From contig JASFXZ010000029.1 in NCBI GenBank assembly GCA_032209605.1, positions 2,779,001-2,843,000 of the forward strand: a DNA stretch of 64,000 bases. The letters run 5' to 3'. The DNA comes from Mactromeris polynyma. Its lineage: Eukaryota > Mollusca > Bivalvia > Venerida > Mactridae. Under the pieces are notes generated by a model. It saw only the letters and a program-made list of their open reading frames with translations, was not told the origin of the DNA and searched no databases. Every line of letters begins with the position of its first letter. Within the stretch, counting starts at the first letter, position 1. Of this stretch, positions 12,901-23,830 are shown in pieces. Both the position numbers and the translations under genes were made by a program.

Positions 12901-15900
12901 CTATCTATATACTAATCACAAGTGCTAAGCTGTTGTTTCATCTAGGTTTGTATGTGCATGCTTTTGAGGAAAAATATCAGGTTGGGAAAAGTACCATTTG
13001 TAGAGACTTGTGATTTTTTCAACAAGCTTTGTAATACTACAGTTAAACACATAGCTAACCAAAGGATTGATAATAGTGGTTGCTTATATCACAGACGGCT
13101 GCAAATGTTGGGTTGAAATCCAAACAAGTGTGTCTCTACATTCTCAGTATACAACTCATGACATGACATTCTGAGAAAGAGCATATTGTATCTATATTAT
13201 TGGTATCTATTCAAAGCTGGATAGACTGAGGTGTGACAGACATAGATAAAACACATAGTAATGACTCTGAATGTATTTGTTTTACATACTTATAAAAAAA
13301 TAACATGCTGTTATACAATTAATATTGTTTGTACTATTTAAATGCTTCATTAATGATCTCAGACCAATAATTTGAAAACGGTCAAGTCATTTCCTACAAA
13401 ATTATCTTTCTTATATTCCTGTTTTAATTAGTTGCAATTTATATATATTGCATATAATTTTGCAATAAAGGCTTATTTTGCACTACTAAATCAATTACAA
13501 CATCAAAAATTACTGGCATTAAAATTTGATGCAATAAGGTTGACAATATATGTCAACTTGTTCACTTTGACTACCTCATTTTTGCTCAACTTTGATCGCC
13601 GTGCAACCTCCATTTTGCTGCATTCTGCAGCAACTTTTGTACTTGTATCTTCTATAGTTTATGTATATATGTATAGAACTAATGTATACTAGCCCCGCAT
13701 ACGTGTCTCTGTACTCCGACTTTTACACGCGTGTCTAAGTAACAGTGACTGTATAGAGGTATGACGTCCGTGGCTGCACTATACATATATTTATACTATA
13801 GAATGGATAAAGAGAGACAAATCTAGAAGGGACAAAGGGAAAGAACTCGTGGCAATCTACTTTGGTTAAACATAATTATATTAATAATAATTGATTTCCC
13901 AAACACCATTTTAGGACTATGAGCTTCGTTCGTATCTGCCATCCGTGTGGGTAGCAACAAATGTAACACAGATACAATATACTGACGACGACAAGAAGAA
14001 ACAATTTCACAAATTATTTCAATACATTTCTGGAAATAATTCCAAAAGTAAGTACAATATACCAACTTGCCTCTGTGCTCCCACTTCTTCTAAAGCATCA
14101 TTTGAGCCAATCTGGATCAACAGTGGAACTCGGTAATCTAGCCCTTATCGGGTTCAACGTCAAGGTACAGTCGGACCTCGTTTATTCGACAACCTTTTAT
14201 CCGAATACTCAGTATCATCCGAAATAAATATCAGGTCCCGATGTATCTTCTTAGACACATCGAATTAAAATGGGTTATTTGAATCCATGTATTATTCGAA
14301 ATAATAATTCGGATCCGACGAATTCGAATGATTGAGGTCCGACTGTTCATTATCACGGTTTTGTTTTTTACTAAACCTCAATAATAGAACCACCTCAATA
14401 ATAAAACCATAGTCCCTAGGGTAGTCTTATCGTTGAGGTTTTACTTTATTACACACGGACAAATATTTTGGATAGTAAAACATTTTCGACAAAGACAGAG
14501 GACTGCATTATTAGTTTATTCCTTGAAAATGGACATTTATTGATGTTTTAGCTATGTGAAATATGTTTGTCATGTTTGTTTAGGTAATGAATGGCCAAAG
14601 TATGAACATAATGTTACTTAAACAACTTTCAGAACTGATTTAATTAAGGTCCGACAGTGTATAATACATAAGAAAACGCTAAGTCGAAGATCGCGAAAAT
14701 ATATGACAAATACAATTCTTTACGTCGATCCAGGTATGAAGATCGCAATGACGTCACCCGTGTTGGAGACAGTTGAACATGGACAGGGACCCGACTGTGA
14801 GAGTACATTTACCATGCGTTTTATGGTTCCCTTTGCGCTACAGAGTTTACCACCAAAACCAACAGCCGCTGATGTATACATCACAAGTTTAGGTTCCATG
14901 AATGTCTACGTCAGGTAATACATTTATTTTTTTTCATCGGGTCTTTTCGCCGTTTTTTAACCATTTTTTCAGTCAGGATAAACGGCGGCCAGTTGACCTT
15001 ACATGATTTCCTGGAATTGTTTATTATAATATAAATAACTTGCTCCTCTGGCGGCTAGCAACTTACAACCTATCTGTTTTCATCGGGCTTTACGCTGTTT
15101 CTACCGTTTATCAGAAGTATATACGGCGGCAAATTAACTTAACCAGTTTTCCTGGAAGTAATTTTCAACCATTACTAACTTGCTCTTCTGCAAACAACTG
15201 TCAACGTATTCACATGTGGAGAACATGACCGTAGCAAATGTCACAAAATAACAAAATCTGCCAAACCCGGGAATCGAACCCAAACCGGGTGACAGCCTAG
15301 CGCTCTACCAACTTAGCTAGCCCGGTTGGGTTTTAGATTTAAACGTTAAAGATACATCAATGTTAAAATCATTAAGACTGTGCTAAGTGTCACAATTAAT
15401 AGATACTCAAACCTTCTTTACAACTCATTTCAAGACACAAATCACATTTCACAACTGTTGTATTTGTCACATGAGATTGTCACGAGTTCTCTCCCTTTAT
15501 GTCTTCTAGAGTTATCTCCCTTCCATCGTGTAGTACTATTCTATTATATACATATAATGAAGAAGGGAAAATGGAGAGAACTCTGGATTGGATAAAGGGA
15601 GAGAACTCTTGTTAATCTCCTGTGGTATTTATGTATAAAAAACGCTTTTGCACATGTTACTTCACTGTATGTAATTATTCATTGGATCATTGGATCTTTA
15701 TCATACTGTTGTTGAAACACACAGAAACATCGGATAATTGTCATGAGTTCTTCCCATTATCCCATCTAGGGTTTCTCCCTTTATTATTATCAAGTATAGA
15801 AGTGATAACAGGAGAGAACTCTAGATGAGGGAAAGGGGAAAGAACTCGTTACAATCTCCTGTGGTTTGGCACCAGTGTTTACCTCTGAAATAATGAATAT

Positions 15901-16767
15901 CCTGTAGCTTGCCAACAACATTTGAGCGCTGCTATGGGATTTACAACCTCTTCTGTAAGTGACGTCATATCAAGAAAATGCAAAATGTGATGTCACATTT
16001 TGCAAGCATGCAATAATATTTAGTCCATATAATCACTTCGTTTTCATATTACCATAAGGAGCAAATATTGCTAACTGTCAGTACATGTGACGTTTTCTGG
16101 AAATGACGTCACTTAAAGAAGAGGTTGGAAATCGTACAGCGGTGCTCATTTCGAAATTTTTAAACCTTTCCTTTTTTTTAAATGCGCATGTCCAAAGTTA
16201 GTAGATCTACTAAGCTTAGGCCAACATTCTAACAACTTCCTTACTGTTTAACCCCAACACTTATAGTGTACTGGGCTATCAAAAACATTTTGCAACTTTA
16301 TATACAGTAACATCTCACGTAAAGACCACCTCGAAGTTAAGACTAACTCATTGATAAGACCGTTTTACGGACCTGTTTTCAACTTTTCTTTCGCTTGTCG
16401 ACACAATATTTAATCAGACCACTTAATTGTTAATATCTTAAGAACCAATGGTGAATATTGAAGTTTCACTGTAAGTGTTATGTGTTTATGCAAAACATAA
16501 TTATAAATTCTCATTTTCGGGGACATCAACATCACACACTGACAATAAATTCCGAGAAGAAATTATAAAAAAAATATTTGTATCATTTTTTTCAGATCGT
16601 TCGGTGGATTCTTGAACGGCACAGAAACACAGACCAACTTGCAAGATTTAGCAGATAGCATTAATGACGCCACTAAATATATCCCTAACCCCTATTACTC
16701 AGCTGTTTATGACAACCCTTATCAGATCCTCAACAGGCATAATGAAGTCTGGCTCCAAGCTAAATAA
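6980..16767 (+). CDS. SOUL/HEBP-type haem-binding protein, secreted (4 coding exons)
   Basis: Coding exons are 6980-7138, 13915-14047, 14734-14914 and 16596-16767, all with GT-AG junctions (intron phases 0, 1, 2). They sum to 645 nt, 214 aa. Residues 1-17 form a hydrophobic signal peptide, so the product probably enters the secretory pathway. The body matches the SOUL family: FEEPPAFCHQLDCPKFEVVK, DYELRSYLPSVWVATNV, SMKIAMTSPVLE, FMVPFALQ, YVRSFGGFLNG and a C-terminal NRHNEVWLQAK. SOUL proteins bind haem or tetrapyrroles; the natural ligand here is unknown. About 200 aa is usual for the family, so the gene looks complete. The ATG lies two bases after an acceptor (ACTTCCAG), implying an untranslated exon upstream. 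Introns 1 and 3 are full of MITEs and SINEs. No clean AATAAA was found just after the stop. Confidence 0.93.
7312..7372 (-). mobile_element. tRNA-like SINE head fragment
   Basis: The minus strand reads GGCTAGCTCAGTTGGTAGAG (A box) and then GGTTCGATTT (B box), in a short unit without a proper anticodon stem. The same head ends the SINEs at 15067, 33119 and 39004. I take it as a SINE relic in SOUL intron 1, not a tRNA gene. Confidence 0.6.
7655..7745. mobile_element. Foldback MITE fragment (GAGTTCTTTCCCTTTATCCC)
   Basis: CTCCTGTGGTAAAA occurs twice, followed by GTCGCGAGTTCTTTCCCTTT and TCACTCCCTTTATT, the left arm of the family described at 2295. The right arm is missing. Confidence 0.6.
8065..8140. 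repeat. Short tandem repeat of GAGGCGAATCGTTAT
   Basis: Four copies of GGCGAATCGTTA, spaced irregularly with AACT or AAAAT linkers, lie in SOUL intron 1 just before the possible first exon of the nested transcript. Confidence 0.8.
8160..10015 (+). CDS. Possible nested or alternative 5' transcript in SOUL intron 1 (29-codon coding exon)
   Basis: Three exon-like units with consensus splice sites lie on the same strand: one ending at 8222 (TTCAG|GTATGT), one at 8748-8850 (TTTAATTTCAG ... AACCT|GTAAGT), and one at 9928-10015 (TTTTGAATAG ... CATCAG|GTAAGA). The last opens with ATG 9929 and codes 29 residues, MSHQFVVVEFVLDKSVGVVH..., with no stop and phase 0 at the donor. The FVVVEF...KSV-VV pattern resembles N-termini I associate with some invertebrate BEN-domain or transposon-derived proteins; this is from memory and unchecked. 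I found no downstream continuation of that type, but SOUL exon 2 at 13915 also starts in phase 0, so an alternative SOUL N-terminus is possible. The exon could also be a relic. Confidence 0.35.
10020..13800. other. SOUL intron 1, AT-rich, degenerate repeats only
   Basis: Apart from the tRNA-like tandem units at 12000-12480, I see no exon supported by both splice sites and coding sense. Open frames at 10542-10895 (minus), 11044-11280 (plus) and 13432-13692 (plus) are low-complexity chance frames. Confidence 0.5.
12000..12480 (-). repeat. Degenerate tandem units with tRNA-like promoter words
   Basis: Three decayed units of about 115-130 bp each contain GAACC(G/A)AAGACCTCCTAAATA, GCTTACCAGGTTGCCGCCT or parts of them, then CCCCACACCACTTC and CAGCATTTGAGGCTCAA. 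Read on the minus strand this gives a B-box-like GGTTCAAGTCC. I interpret it as a locally duplicated SINE relic. Confidence 0.5.
13798..13860. mobile_element. Foldback MITE fragment ending 55 bp before SOUL exon 2
   Basis: GGATAAAGAGAGACAAATCTAGAAGGGACAAAGGGAAAGAACTCGTGGCAATCT (shown in parts: AGAAGGGACAAAGGGA, GAACTCGTGGCAATCT) is the right arm of the family at 2295. Confidence 0.6.
14168..14345. mobile_element. Pogo/Tc1-like MITE with full ends (CAGTCGGACCTCG)
   Basis: Begins TACAGTCGGACCTCGTTTAT and ends GATTGAGGTCCGACTG. The roughly 23-bp terminal inverted repeats start with CAGT, as in pogo/Tigger-related elements. Length is 178 bp, with no coding capacity. It lies in SOUL intron 2. Confidence 0.8.
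14373..14452. mobile_element. Tc1-like MITE, CAGTAAAACCTC family, internally deleted
   Basis: ACTAAACCTCAATAATAGAA and ATCGTTGAGGTTTTACTTTA are the two ends of the family described at 6361, brought within 80 bp of each other. Confidence 0.7.
14931..15331 (-). mobile_element. Two tandem tRNA-derived SINE copies (first truncated) in SOUL intron 3
   Basis: Read on the minus strand, the full copy (15067-15331) starts with a tRNA-like head (GGCTAGCTAAGTTGGTAGAG, GGTTCGATTCCCGGG) and passes through a body with TCCACATGTGAATA and CCAGGAAAACTGGTTAAG. It ends near AAAGCCCGATGAAAACAG. Positions 14931-15058 hold a second, headless copy with the same TCATCGGGT...CGGCGGCCAGTTGACC order. Confidence 0.75.
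15470..15629. mobile_element. Foldback MITE, complete (GAGATTGTCACGAGTTCTCT arms)
   Basis: Left arm GAGATTGTCACGAGTTCTCTCCCTTTATG is mirrored by right arm GATAAAGGGAGAGAACTCTTGTTAATCTCC; quoted parts are GATTGTCACGAGTTCTCTCC and GGAGAGAACTCTTGTTAATC. It lies in SOUL intron 3. Confidence 0.75.
15735..15872. mobile_element. Foldback MITE, second complete copy
   Basis: Left arm ATTGTCATGAGTTCTTCCCA, right arm GAAAGAACTCGTTACAATCT followed by CCTGTGG. Same family as 15470-15629 and only about 100 bp away. Confidence 0.7.
15924..16147. mobile_element. Palindromic MITE with CRE-like TGACGTCA/T sites, copy 1
   Basis: Starts GAGCGCTGCTATGGGATTTA and ends AAATCGTACAGCGGTGCTC, flanked on both sides by ATTT. 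Terminal inverted repeats run about 45 bp and include AACCTCTTCTGTAAGTGACGTCAT and its complement. The central part carries TTGCTAACTGTCAGTACATG. Related copies are at 20949, 34392, 38737, 49754, 52798 and 59491. Confidence 0.85.
16305..16474. mobile_element. Tc1-like MITE, CAGTAAAACCTC family, diverged
   Basis: Opens TACAGTAACATCTCACGTAA, holds AAGACCACCTCGAAGTTAAG, and closes TATTGAAGTTTCACTGTAAG. It lies in SOUL intron 3 about 120 bp before the last exon. Confidence 0.65.
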
Positions 16768-16880
16768 TCTGTGTTTTTATTTCATTTTGAACTATAAATG
16801 TATATATGTTATCTTTTATTATGTTCATAAAATTTCTATTATATGCTTTCATCTTGTTGTTGTTGTAGTAGTTGTTGTTT

Positions 16881-17420
16881 AAGAACAGAACAGAACAGAA
16901 CAGAATGATTTATTAATATCTGGATTTAAGTATAATACTTATCATCCAATATATACAATTTACAATAATAATATTAACATACTCTATGAGAGTAAGTACA
17001 TGTACATTTATACATACAACATAGTCAAACAAAATATTACAAATACACATGACAAACGACAGTGATACAATATGAATAAAAACAGCATTATAAGTATAAC
17101 ATCTAATCAAGAACTTAATAGATTAGTACGTACTTTAATAGCACTTTGTAGATACATAGTCAATCCTTTTAAAATTACATCATTATTAGAACTAAATAAT
17201 TGAACCAATTTATACATACTAGGTTTTCGCCAATAATATTCTTTTATGTATCGCTTTCGTAAAATTTTATATTTGCAACAATTTAAGATGGGTTTTGAAT
17301 TCAAATCAATATTTCTTAATTCCACATAATGTACTTTAAGGCACGAAAAAAAAGAAAAAAAGTCAGCAATGCAAAATGCGTTATATTCATGCGTTTCAAT
17401 TATAATTTGACAATTCATTG
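16881..17420 (-). mobile_element. 3' end of a LINE (CR1/L2/jockey-like), antisense to SOUL
   Basis: On the minus strand a 103-residue frame (17418-17107) contains ILRKRYIKEYYWRKPSMYKL and FSSNNDVILKGLTMYLQSA. This resembles the extreme C-terminus of non-LTR retrotransposon reverse-transcriptase polyproteins (pattern R-KPSM-K--QL-SS-N----K-L--YL--A). The minus-strand 3' end carries a (TTCTG)n tail at 16884-16904, as many CR1/L2-type elements have short tandem tails. The element is 5'-truncated or decayed beyond 17420. The family assignment is moderate; no endonuclease or palm motifs are in the window. Confidence 0.55.
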
Positions 17421-19137
17421 TTAAATCTTTAAGTTAATTAATTATGTTAGTTAAGAAACTCTGATATTTAAATTTATGCAAATGATCTTCTAGTTTGCTT
17501 TCCAGTATCTTGTTGTTTAAACAGTCGGGTCAAGTAAAGCTTGAAACTATCGTTCTGGGATTTAATTGTAGTTTTAAAACGCATTATCAAAATACTAATT
17601 TTGTACAAACGTAGCATCACATAGAACAAGTAATCATCATACAAATACAATACACGATATAAAGACATAAAGATATGAGCGCGGCCGTGACAAAACCTGT
17701 ATTAGTGACGTTGGTTATGACGTCGAGTATTTCCTAATCAAAGTCGTGACGTCACTAACTAAGATGACGTGACGGTATCATTTTGTAGCTGACTTAAATA
17801 GCGTCTTGTTCTAAATAATGGAATTGCTTTAAAAAGAAAAGTAAACGTCCGATTTTAATACTTTTGGAATTATATGAAAGTTGAAATATATCTTTTAGAA
17901 TGTATACAAACATAAAACTGGACTTGTTGGACACTAATACAGCCCTGCATTCCAGTAAAGGTATTTGAGGCTATCGTTTCACGTAACGTTTTGCAATTTG
18001 GTTCCCCATTGACAGGCAATGTGATACGGTGGGCCAGGGATACAAAACAAAACGTGAGCCACTGTTAGCCGTAACTGAACGCAGGGCAGGTTTTGTCGTG
18101 ACCCAGATCATATGCATTGTATATATAATGAAATACATACATGTATATATATGAGAATCAGAACCGTGACTGCTCTACGCAGAAGGGAGACAATTCTCTT
18201 ATACTTATATTAAACGCTTAATTAATGTTACCACAGTTATCTCCCTCTAATTGCTGAGTGTGCCTGTCTATGTGGCAATACTTACAGTTATTACTAGCAT
18301 TTGATTTATAAAACAGTCAATTATTTACTTGTCCTAAATTACTAACTAGAGAACAGGTCTTAGTTTTTAACAGCATTTTGTTACAATAAATTCACCAAGA
18401 TATCTTCTTTACGCTTGTCCGCTCATACTGGTGTTTTAACTACACATCAAAGGACTGTAAGGCCATATTTGCAGATGTTACAAATGTTTTTGTATCTTTA
18501 AATGCGTCACCTTCATTACCATTTTTATCAGTACAATACCTCATTCTCGTCAGCTCTCGGGTATTTCCGTACCACTTCGTTACTCTAAAAACACATTGAC
18601 GTAGTTGGCCGAGGTTTTCCGAATAAACAATACCTTAGGTAAAGGCAATACACGACTCTATAACTTATGTTCATCGTTACGGCCGGTTGTCGTACTATTT
18701 TCTAGAATATGTGTCCTCGTAAATGTGTGTCCTGTTAAAGAAGCACAGAGACGCATTTTTAGAAATAGGGGAAGTAAGCGAGAAATGTCAGCTTTGTAGA
18801 AAATGTAGGCGTCTATAAAATACTTGAACGCTTTGCTAGCGATAAAATGTTTCGCATGGAAGCCATTTTGTTTAGCAAACATAGCACTGTCAGATCACGC
18901 TACCTATCTAAAGTAAGGAACTACTATTTCAACGTTAAAGCAACGGCATCGCTACTTTCCCTACAGTGCGCTAGGTAAAATTATATTTGTCCTACCTCCA
19001 AAAAGGGCCTCAGATGTGTGAGACAAGTCTAAGTTACAAATAGTTCACACTCTCAAATACGTCAACCTCTCGAGAGGTATACTTCAGCACACAGCAATCC
19101 CTTACATAAAACACACAGAGATACACACACATTTCGT
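17421..19137. other. Intergenic DNA, no supported gene
   Basis: Contains several isolated TGACGTCA-like words near 17690-17770, a GCCGTAACTGAACGCAGGGC word shared with 5634, and a GGTATTTCCGTACCACTTCG...TAGTTGGCCGAGGTTTTC block (18558-18622) shared with 7920-7970. Short frames at 17474-17668, 18605-18799 and 18658-18882 are not supported as genes. Confidence 0.45.
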
Positions 19138-19150
19138 GCATTGTTTGTAT

Positions 19151-19413
19151 TGTTTGTTTCATCGGGTTTAACGACGTTTCTCAACAATATTTCAGTTATA
19201 TACGGCGGCCGGTTCACCTAACCAGTTTTTCCTGGACTGAATTCTAACCAGTACTAACTTACCCTTCCACAAGGAGCCGGCAACTTCTCCACATGTGGAG
19301 AAAAATCGACATTTTAGTCAAATTTTCATGGAAGGGTATGACCTGCCACGACCTGGAATCGAACCCGGATCGCCGGGTTCCAAGTCCAGCGCACTAACCA
19401 CTGGACCACGGCC
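19151..19413 (-). mobile_element. tRNA-derived SINE with 13-bp target-site duplication
   Basis: Full-length unit: the minus strand begins GCCGTGGTCCAGTGGTTAGT (tRNA-like head, B box GGTTCGATTCCAGG) and ends AAACCCGATGAAACAAACA. The flanks 19138-19150 and 19414-19426 are identical (GCATTGTTTGTAT). Same family as 550-801. Confidence 0.9.
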
Positions 19414-19426
19414 GCATTGTTTGTAT

Positions 19427-20639
19427 AAATTGAGGTGTAATACTTACACAGGTGCGTATCAAGCTGGAATATACACAGACACAAAAGATAGGTAAAGAGA
19501 AGAAGTTCAAACAATTTCCTGTTAAGCCATGTTTGTCTGAAATCCTATATGTACGACATATAATTATGGGATATTTTTACATAAATTGTGCTTGGTATTC
19601 TAAATCAGTGAAGTAAATTATATTCTCATTAATGACCTTGCTAAATTTAAGGTATTGATGTTATTGAATATTAATCAATGCTAAGTTTGTACTTCTGATA
19701 TTTTGTAATGAAATAAAAAAAACGAATCCGTACCCGGGTATTTGTAAATTTACTTTGTGTGCAGAAAATTAATTTCAAAATTGGACATTGGGTACAGGCA
19801 ACGCCTGTTACACAATTAATACCCAACGGCCTTGGGTTGGTGACAAAACAGCACGGTATGCGCCCTAAAAAACGCGAGCATAAGGTTTCCAATGCAAACA
19901 TGTGTTTATTTTACAAAGCAAATATAGACCATGGACTGATTTTGAAATTAGATAATACATTTCGAACCGTTTAATAAATTCTTTCTTTTTTTATTGTACT
20001 GCAAGGGATAACGAAACGCAGGGTAACACAAATTTAGCTTGCCTTTGATCAAATTCTATAAAACAAATCTGAGCTTCATAGAAAACCATTTGTATTTCGC
20101 ATAAATGTTCCTATATTTATACGGCACTGTGAGTCTTTCTACGTGTTTTAGTTAATATGATATAATATACAGGATCGTTCATCTTTAAGAATTATTGCTC
20201 AACTGATCATAAAATGTCTGAATTGGCTGTATCCTGTATTGTTGCTAAATTGGCTGATCTTTAATAACAAACCATTGCAATGTATAACCGATTGAAAATG
20301 TTTTTTTTATCATACACATGTATTACTAACAGAAAAAACTTGTAAAATAGCCTGATTGTTAAAAAACTTTTTTTTTTTAATTTTATGATGTACAAACATC
20401 TTTCCTCAACAAATAGCGTCGGATCAATACATTATGAGTTCAATCTTTGTTAATGCATGTTTATAGATGTTTTAACTAAAGGAAATATAAACCAATGAAC
20501 AAAACATGAGCATAATATTACTTTAAAGTGGATATTAGTGTAGTGGTTATTTCCCTTCCACTGTCTTGTTCACCATATACAATATTAAAACGGTGTTAAT
20601 GAGCTGATACATTGAAATGATACTCTATATATCATATAA
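19427..20639. other. Intergenic DNA, nothing recognised
   Basis: AT-rich with homopolymer tracts. The overlapping frames at 19671-19974 on both strands share a GC-richer island but show no domain or splice evidence. Confidence 0.45.
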
Positions 20640-20820
20640 CAGTCGGACCTCGTTCATTACAATTCATCGGTTTCGAATATTTATTTCGAATAATACATTG
20701 TTTCTGATAACCCATTTCAATTCGATGTGCATTAAAATATAAACCGGAACATGAAACTTATTTCGGATAATACCAAGTATTCGGATAGAAGGTTGTCGAA
20801 CAAAAAACAAGGTTCGACTA
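20640..20820. mobile_element. Pogo/Tc1-like MITE (CAGTCGGACCTCG family)
   Basis: Begins CAGTCGGACCTCGTTCATTA and ends GTTGTCGAACAAAAAACAAG plus GTTCGACTA. It contains ATAATACCAAGTATTCGGAT, the family core in reverse orientation relative to 14168. Confidence 0.75.
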
Positions 20821-20948
20821 TAAATACATATTATATACAGTGCAACCTGCCCTAACCACACGCTTTGTAAGGCGCAAATATTGGTAGCTGTCGCGAGGTT
20901 GTTGCTCTAATGAGGTCTTATCGATAACAAAGTCTTAAAACGGGAAAA

Positions 20949-21172
20949 ACGATTTCCAACCTCTTCTGTAGATGACGTCATTTCCAGAAAACGTAACATA
21001 TGACGTCACAATGTACTGACAGTGAGCAAAATTTGCCCCATATGGCAAGATGAAAACAAATGGACCATATGTAGTAAATATTGTTTCCTGCTTAAAAAAG
21101 TGACATCACATGTGACGTTTTCTTGAAATGACATCACTTACAGAAGAGGTTAGAAATCCCACAGCAGCGCTC
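20949..21172. mobile_element. Palindromic CRE-bearing MITE, copy 2
   Basis: Contains AACCTCTTCTGTAGATGACG, TGACGTCACAATGTACTGAC and, at the other end, CACTTACAGAAGAGGTTAGA and CAGCAGCGCTC. Confidence 0.85.
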
Positions 21173-21289
21173 AATAACTGTTGTTGAAGACATGTTGTTG
21201 CTCAAGAGAGGGCCGCTCTAGATTGTGTTGATTTTGGATAGTGTTCCTTATTATGCTACTGGATATTTCATGATATATGGCCATTAAAG

Positions 21290-21520
21290 ATAGATAGCCT
21301 AATTTCCTATCACACTATGCTAAGTAATGATTTTGAGAAAATGGCATATTAATGCCTTCACAAAAATTTCCTGCAAGTGTAAAAAACGAGTCTGACACAG
21401 GTATTTCATATGCTGGCGCTTACTCAGTACGTAGGTCAGGATAGAAAATACCGGTAATGGATATGTGGTTTCGGTTAACATGTAAAAAAGTGACAATGCA
21501 GTGTGGTTGAGTATATATGT
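21290..21520 (-). repeat. Dispersed repeat with GCGCTAGT/TACGTAGGTCAGGAT core, copy 1
   Basis: TCTGACACAGGTATTTCATA, GCTGGCGCTTACTCAGTACG and TAGGTCAGGATAGAAAATAC are matched, directly or inverted, at 27290-27470, 53150-53345 and 57840-58050. GAAGGCATTAA-type words accompany each copy. The class is unknown. Confidence 0.6.
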
Positions 21521-22194
21521 ATGGAGGTAATTACAAGCAATGTTCTCATATTTATCACTCAGGATATGTTGTCAAAAAATAAGACTAAGTACTTTTTGTA
21601 CTTTGAAATTCTTATTACTTTCTATTTGTTTGACATACGTTTTTCTTAACGTCCATTCAACTTTTCAAGTACTATCCATTTGCCATGCTTCAATCATGAG
21701 GCAACCAAGATGATTCTTCGAAATCAAGGGAGAGAACTCTAATTTCGATGCATTTCACTTAACGAGACCCAAAAGGTAATTAGCAATGGAAACCACGTGA
21801 CTTTTTGGTCAAGTAATTTGGAAAAGAATTCAGCGGAATTTTTTTTAAAGGAAGTCATGAATAAATGGGAACAATTTGATGGGTACACTGGAGTTAAGGC
21901 TTGGTCCCTTTTTTTGGTCCCGCAGTAGAAAATTATTTGTTTGATTTTGAAAACTTAACAGAATTTAACTTAAGTCTCGATGAGCCAAACACCAGTCAAC
22001 TGCATCATGGGAATTTAAGGTTTGAATTAATCAAACAATGGCAGAACTTCAATTTACCTTGAGAGTAATACATAATCCGGAATACAAAGAGTGTGGTTTT
22101 GTAACTTTACTTTTCTGCGCTACATCAGTACTGAGTCAATGATTTGATACAATGAGATGGTACAATCCATGTTTATGAAACTGTAAATTCGATT

Positions 22195-23830
22195 TTCAAA
22201 CTTATGTAGCATGGTTTTGCAATTTTCTTTATTGACATTCATGAACATGCAGTGTGGTTTTGCAATTGACTAAATTGACTTTCATGTACATGTAGCTTAG
22301 TTTTGCATTTTACTTTATTGACTTCCATGAACATGCAGCATAGTTTTGCATTTTACTTTATTGACTTCCATGGACATGCAGCATAGTTTTGCATTTTACT
22401 TTATTGACTTCCATGGACATGCAGCATAGTTTTGCATTTTACTTAGATCACTTTCCCTTACAATAATTGCAGCATCGTTTACAATTTACTTAATTGACTT
22501 CCATGTACATGCAGCATAGTTTTGCATTTTACTTTATTGACTTCCATGGACATGCAGCATAGTTTTGCATTTTACTTAGATCACTTTCCCTTACAATAAT
22601 TGCAGCATCGTTTACAATTTACTTAATTGACTTCCATGTACATGCAGCATAGTTTTGCATTTTACTTTATTGACTTCCATGGACATGCAGCATAGTTTTG
22701 CAATTGACTAAATTGACTTCCATGGACATGCAGCATAGTTTTGCATTTTACTTTATTGACTTTCATGGACATGCAGCATAGTTTTGCATTTTACTTTATT
22801 GACTTCCATGGACATGCAGCATAGTTTTGCAATTGACTAAATTGACTTCCATGGACATGCAGCATAGTTTTGCATTTTACTTTATTGACTTTCATGAACA
22901 TGCAGCGTGGTTTTGCAATTGACTAAATTGACTTCCATGGACATGCAGCATAGTTTTGCATTTTACTTGATTGACTTCCATGGACATGCATCATAGTTTT
23001 GCATTTTACTTTATTGACTTCCATGGACATGCAGCATAGTTTTGCATTTTACTTAATTGACTTCCATGGACATGCAGCATAGTTTTGCATTTTACTTGAT
23101 TGACTTCCATGTACATGCAGCATAGTTTTGCATTTTACTTGATTGACTTCCATGTACATGCAGCATAGTTTTGCATTTTACTTGATTGACTTCCATGTAC
23201 ATGCAGCATAGTTTTGCATTTTACTTAATTGACTTCCATGGACATGCAGCATAGTTTTGCATTTTACTTGATTGACTTCCATGGACATGCAGCATAGTTT
23301 TGCATTTTACTTAGATCACTTTCCCTTACAATAATTGCAGCATCGTTTACAATTTACTTAATTGACTTCCATGTACATGCAGCATCGTTTACAATTTACT
23401 TAATTGACTTCCATGTACATGCAGCATCGTTTACAATTTACTTAATTGACTTCCATGTACATGCAGCATAGTTTTGCATTTTACTTGATTGACTTCCATG
23501 TACATGCAGCATAGTTTTGCATTTTACTTAATTGACTTCCATGTACGTGCAGCATAGTTTTGCATTCTACTTAATTGACTTCCATGTACATGCAGCATAG
23601 TTTTGCATTTTACTTAATTGACTTCCATGAACATGCAGCATAGTTTTGTAGTTTACTTAATTGACTTCCATGTACATGCAGCATAGTTTTGCAGTTTACT
23701 TAATTGACTTCCATGTACATGCAGCATAGTTTTGCACTTTACTTAATTGACTTCCATGGACATGCAGCATAGTTTTGCACTTTACTTAATTGACTTCCAT
23801 GGACATGTTTTGCTGGTTTGCAACTTTACT
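22195..23830. repeat. Minisatellite, 43-bp unit, about 37 copies, with higher-order structure
   Basis: The unit runs ATTGACTTCCATGGACATGC, AGCATAGTTTTGCATTTTAC, TTA, and the measured spacing between successive ATTGAC words is 43 bp. Variant units with AGATCACTTTCCCTTACAAT occur at about 22445, 22578 and 23310; the first two are 133 bp apart, giving a local three-unit higher-order repeat. It is not in a coding frame (43 is not a multiple of 3). Confidence 0.95.

Noticed and set aside
22195..23830. CRISPR-like array
   Set aside because: Units are contiguous, with no unique spacers, in a eukaryotic context.
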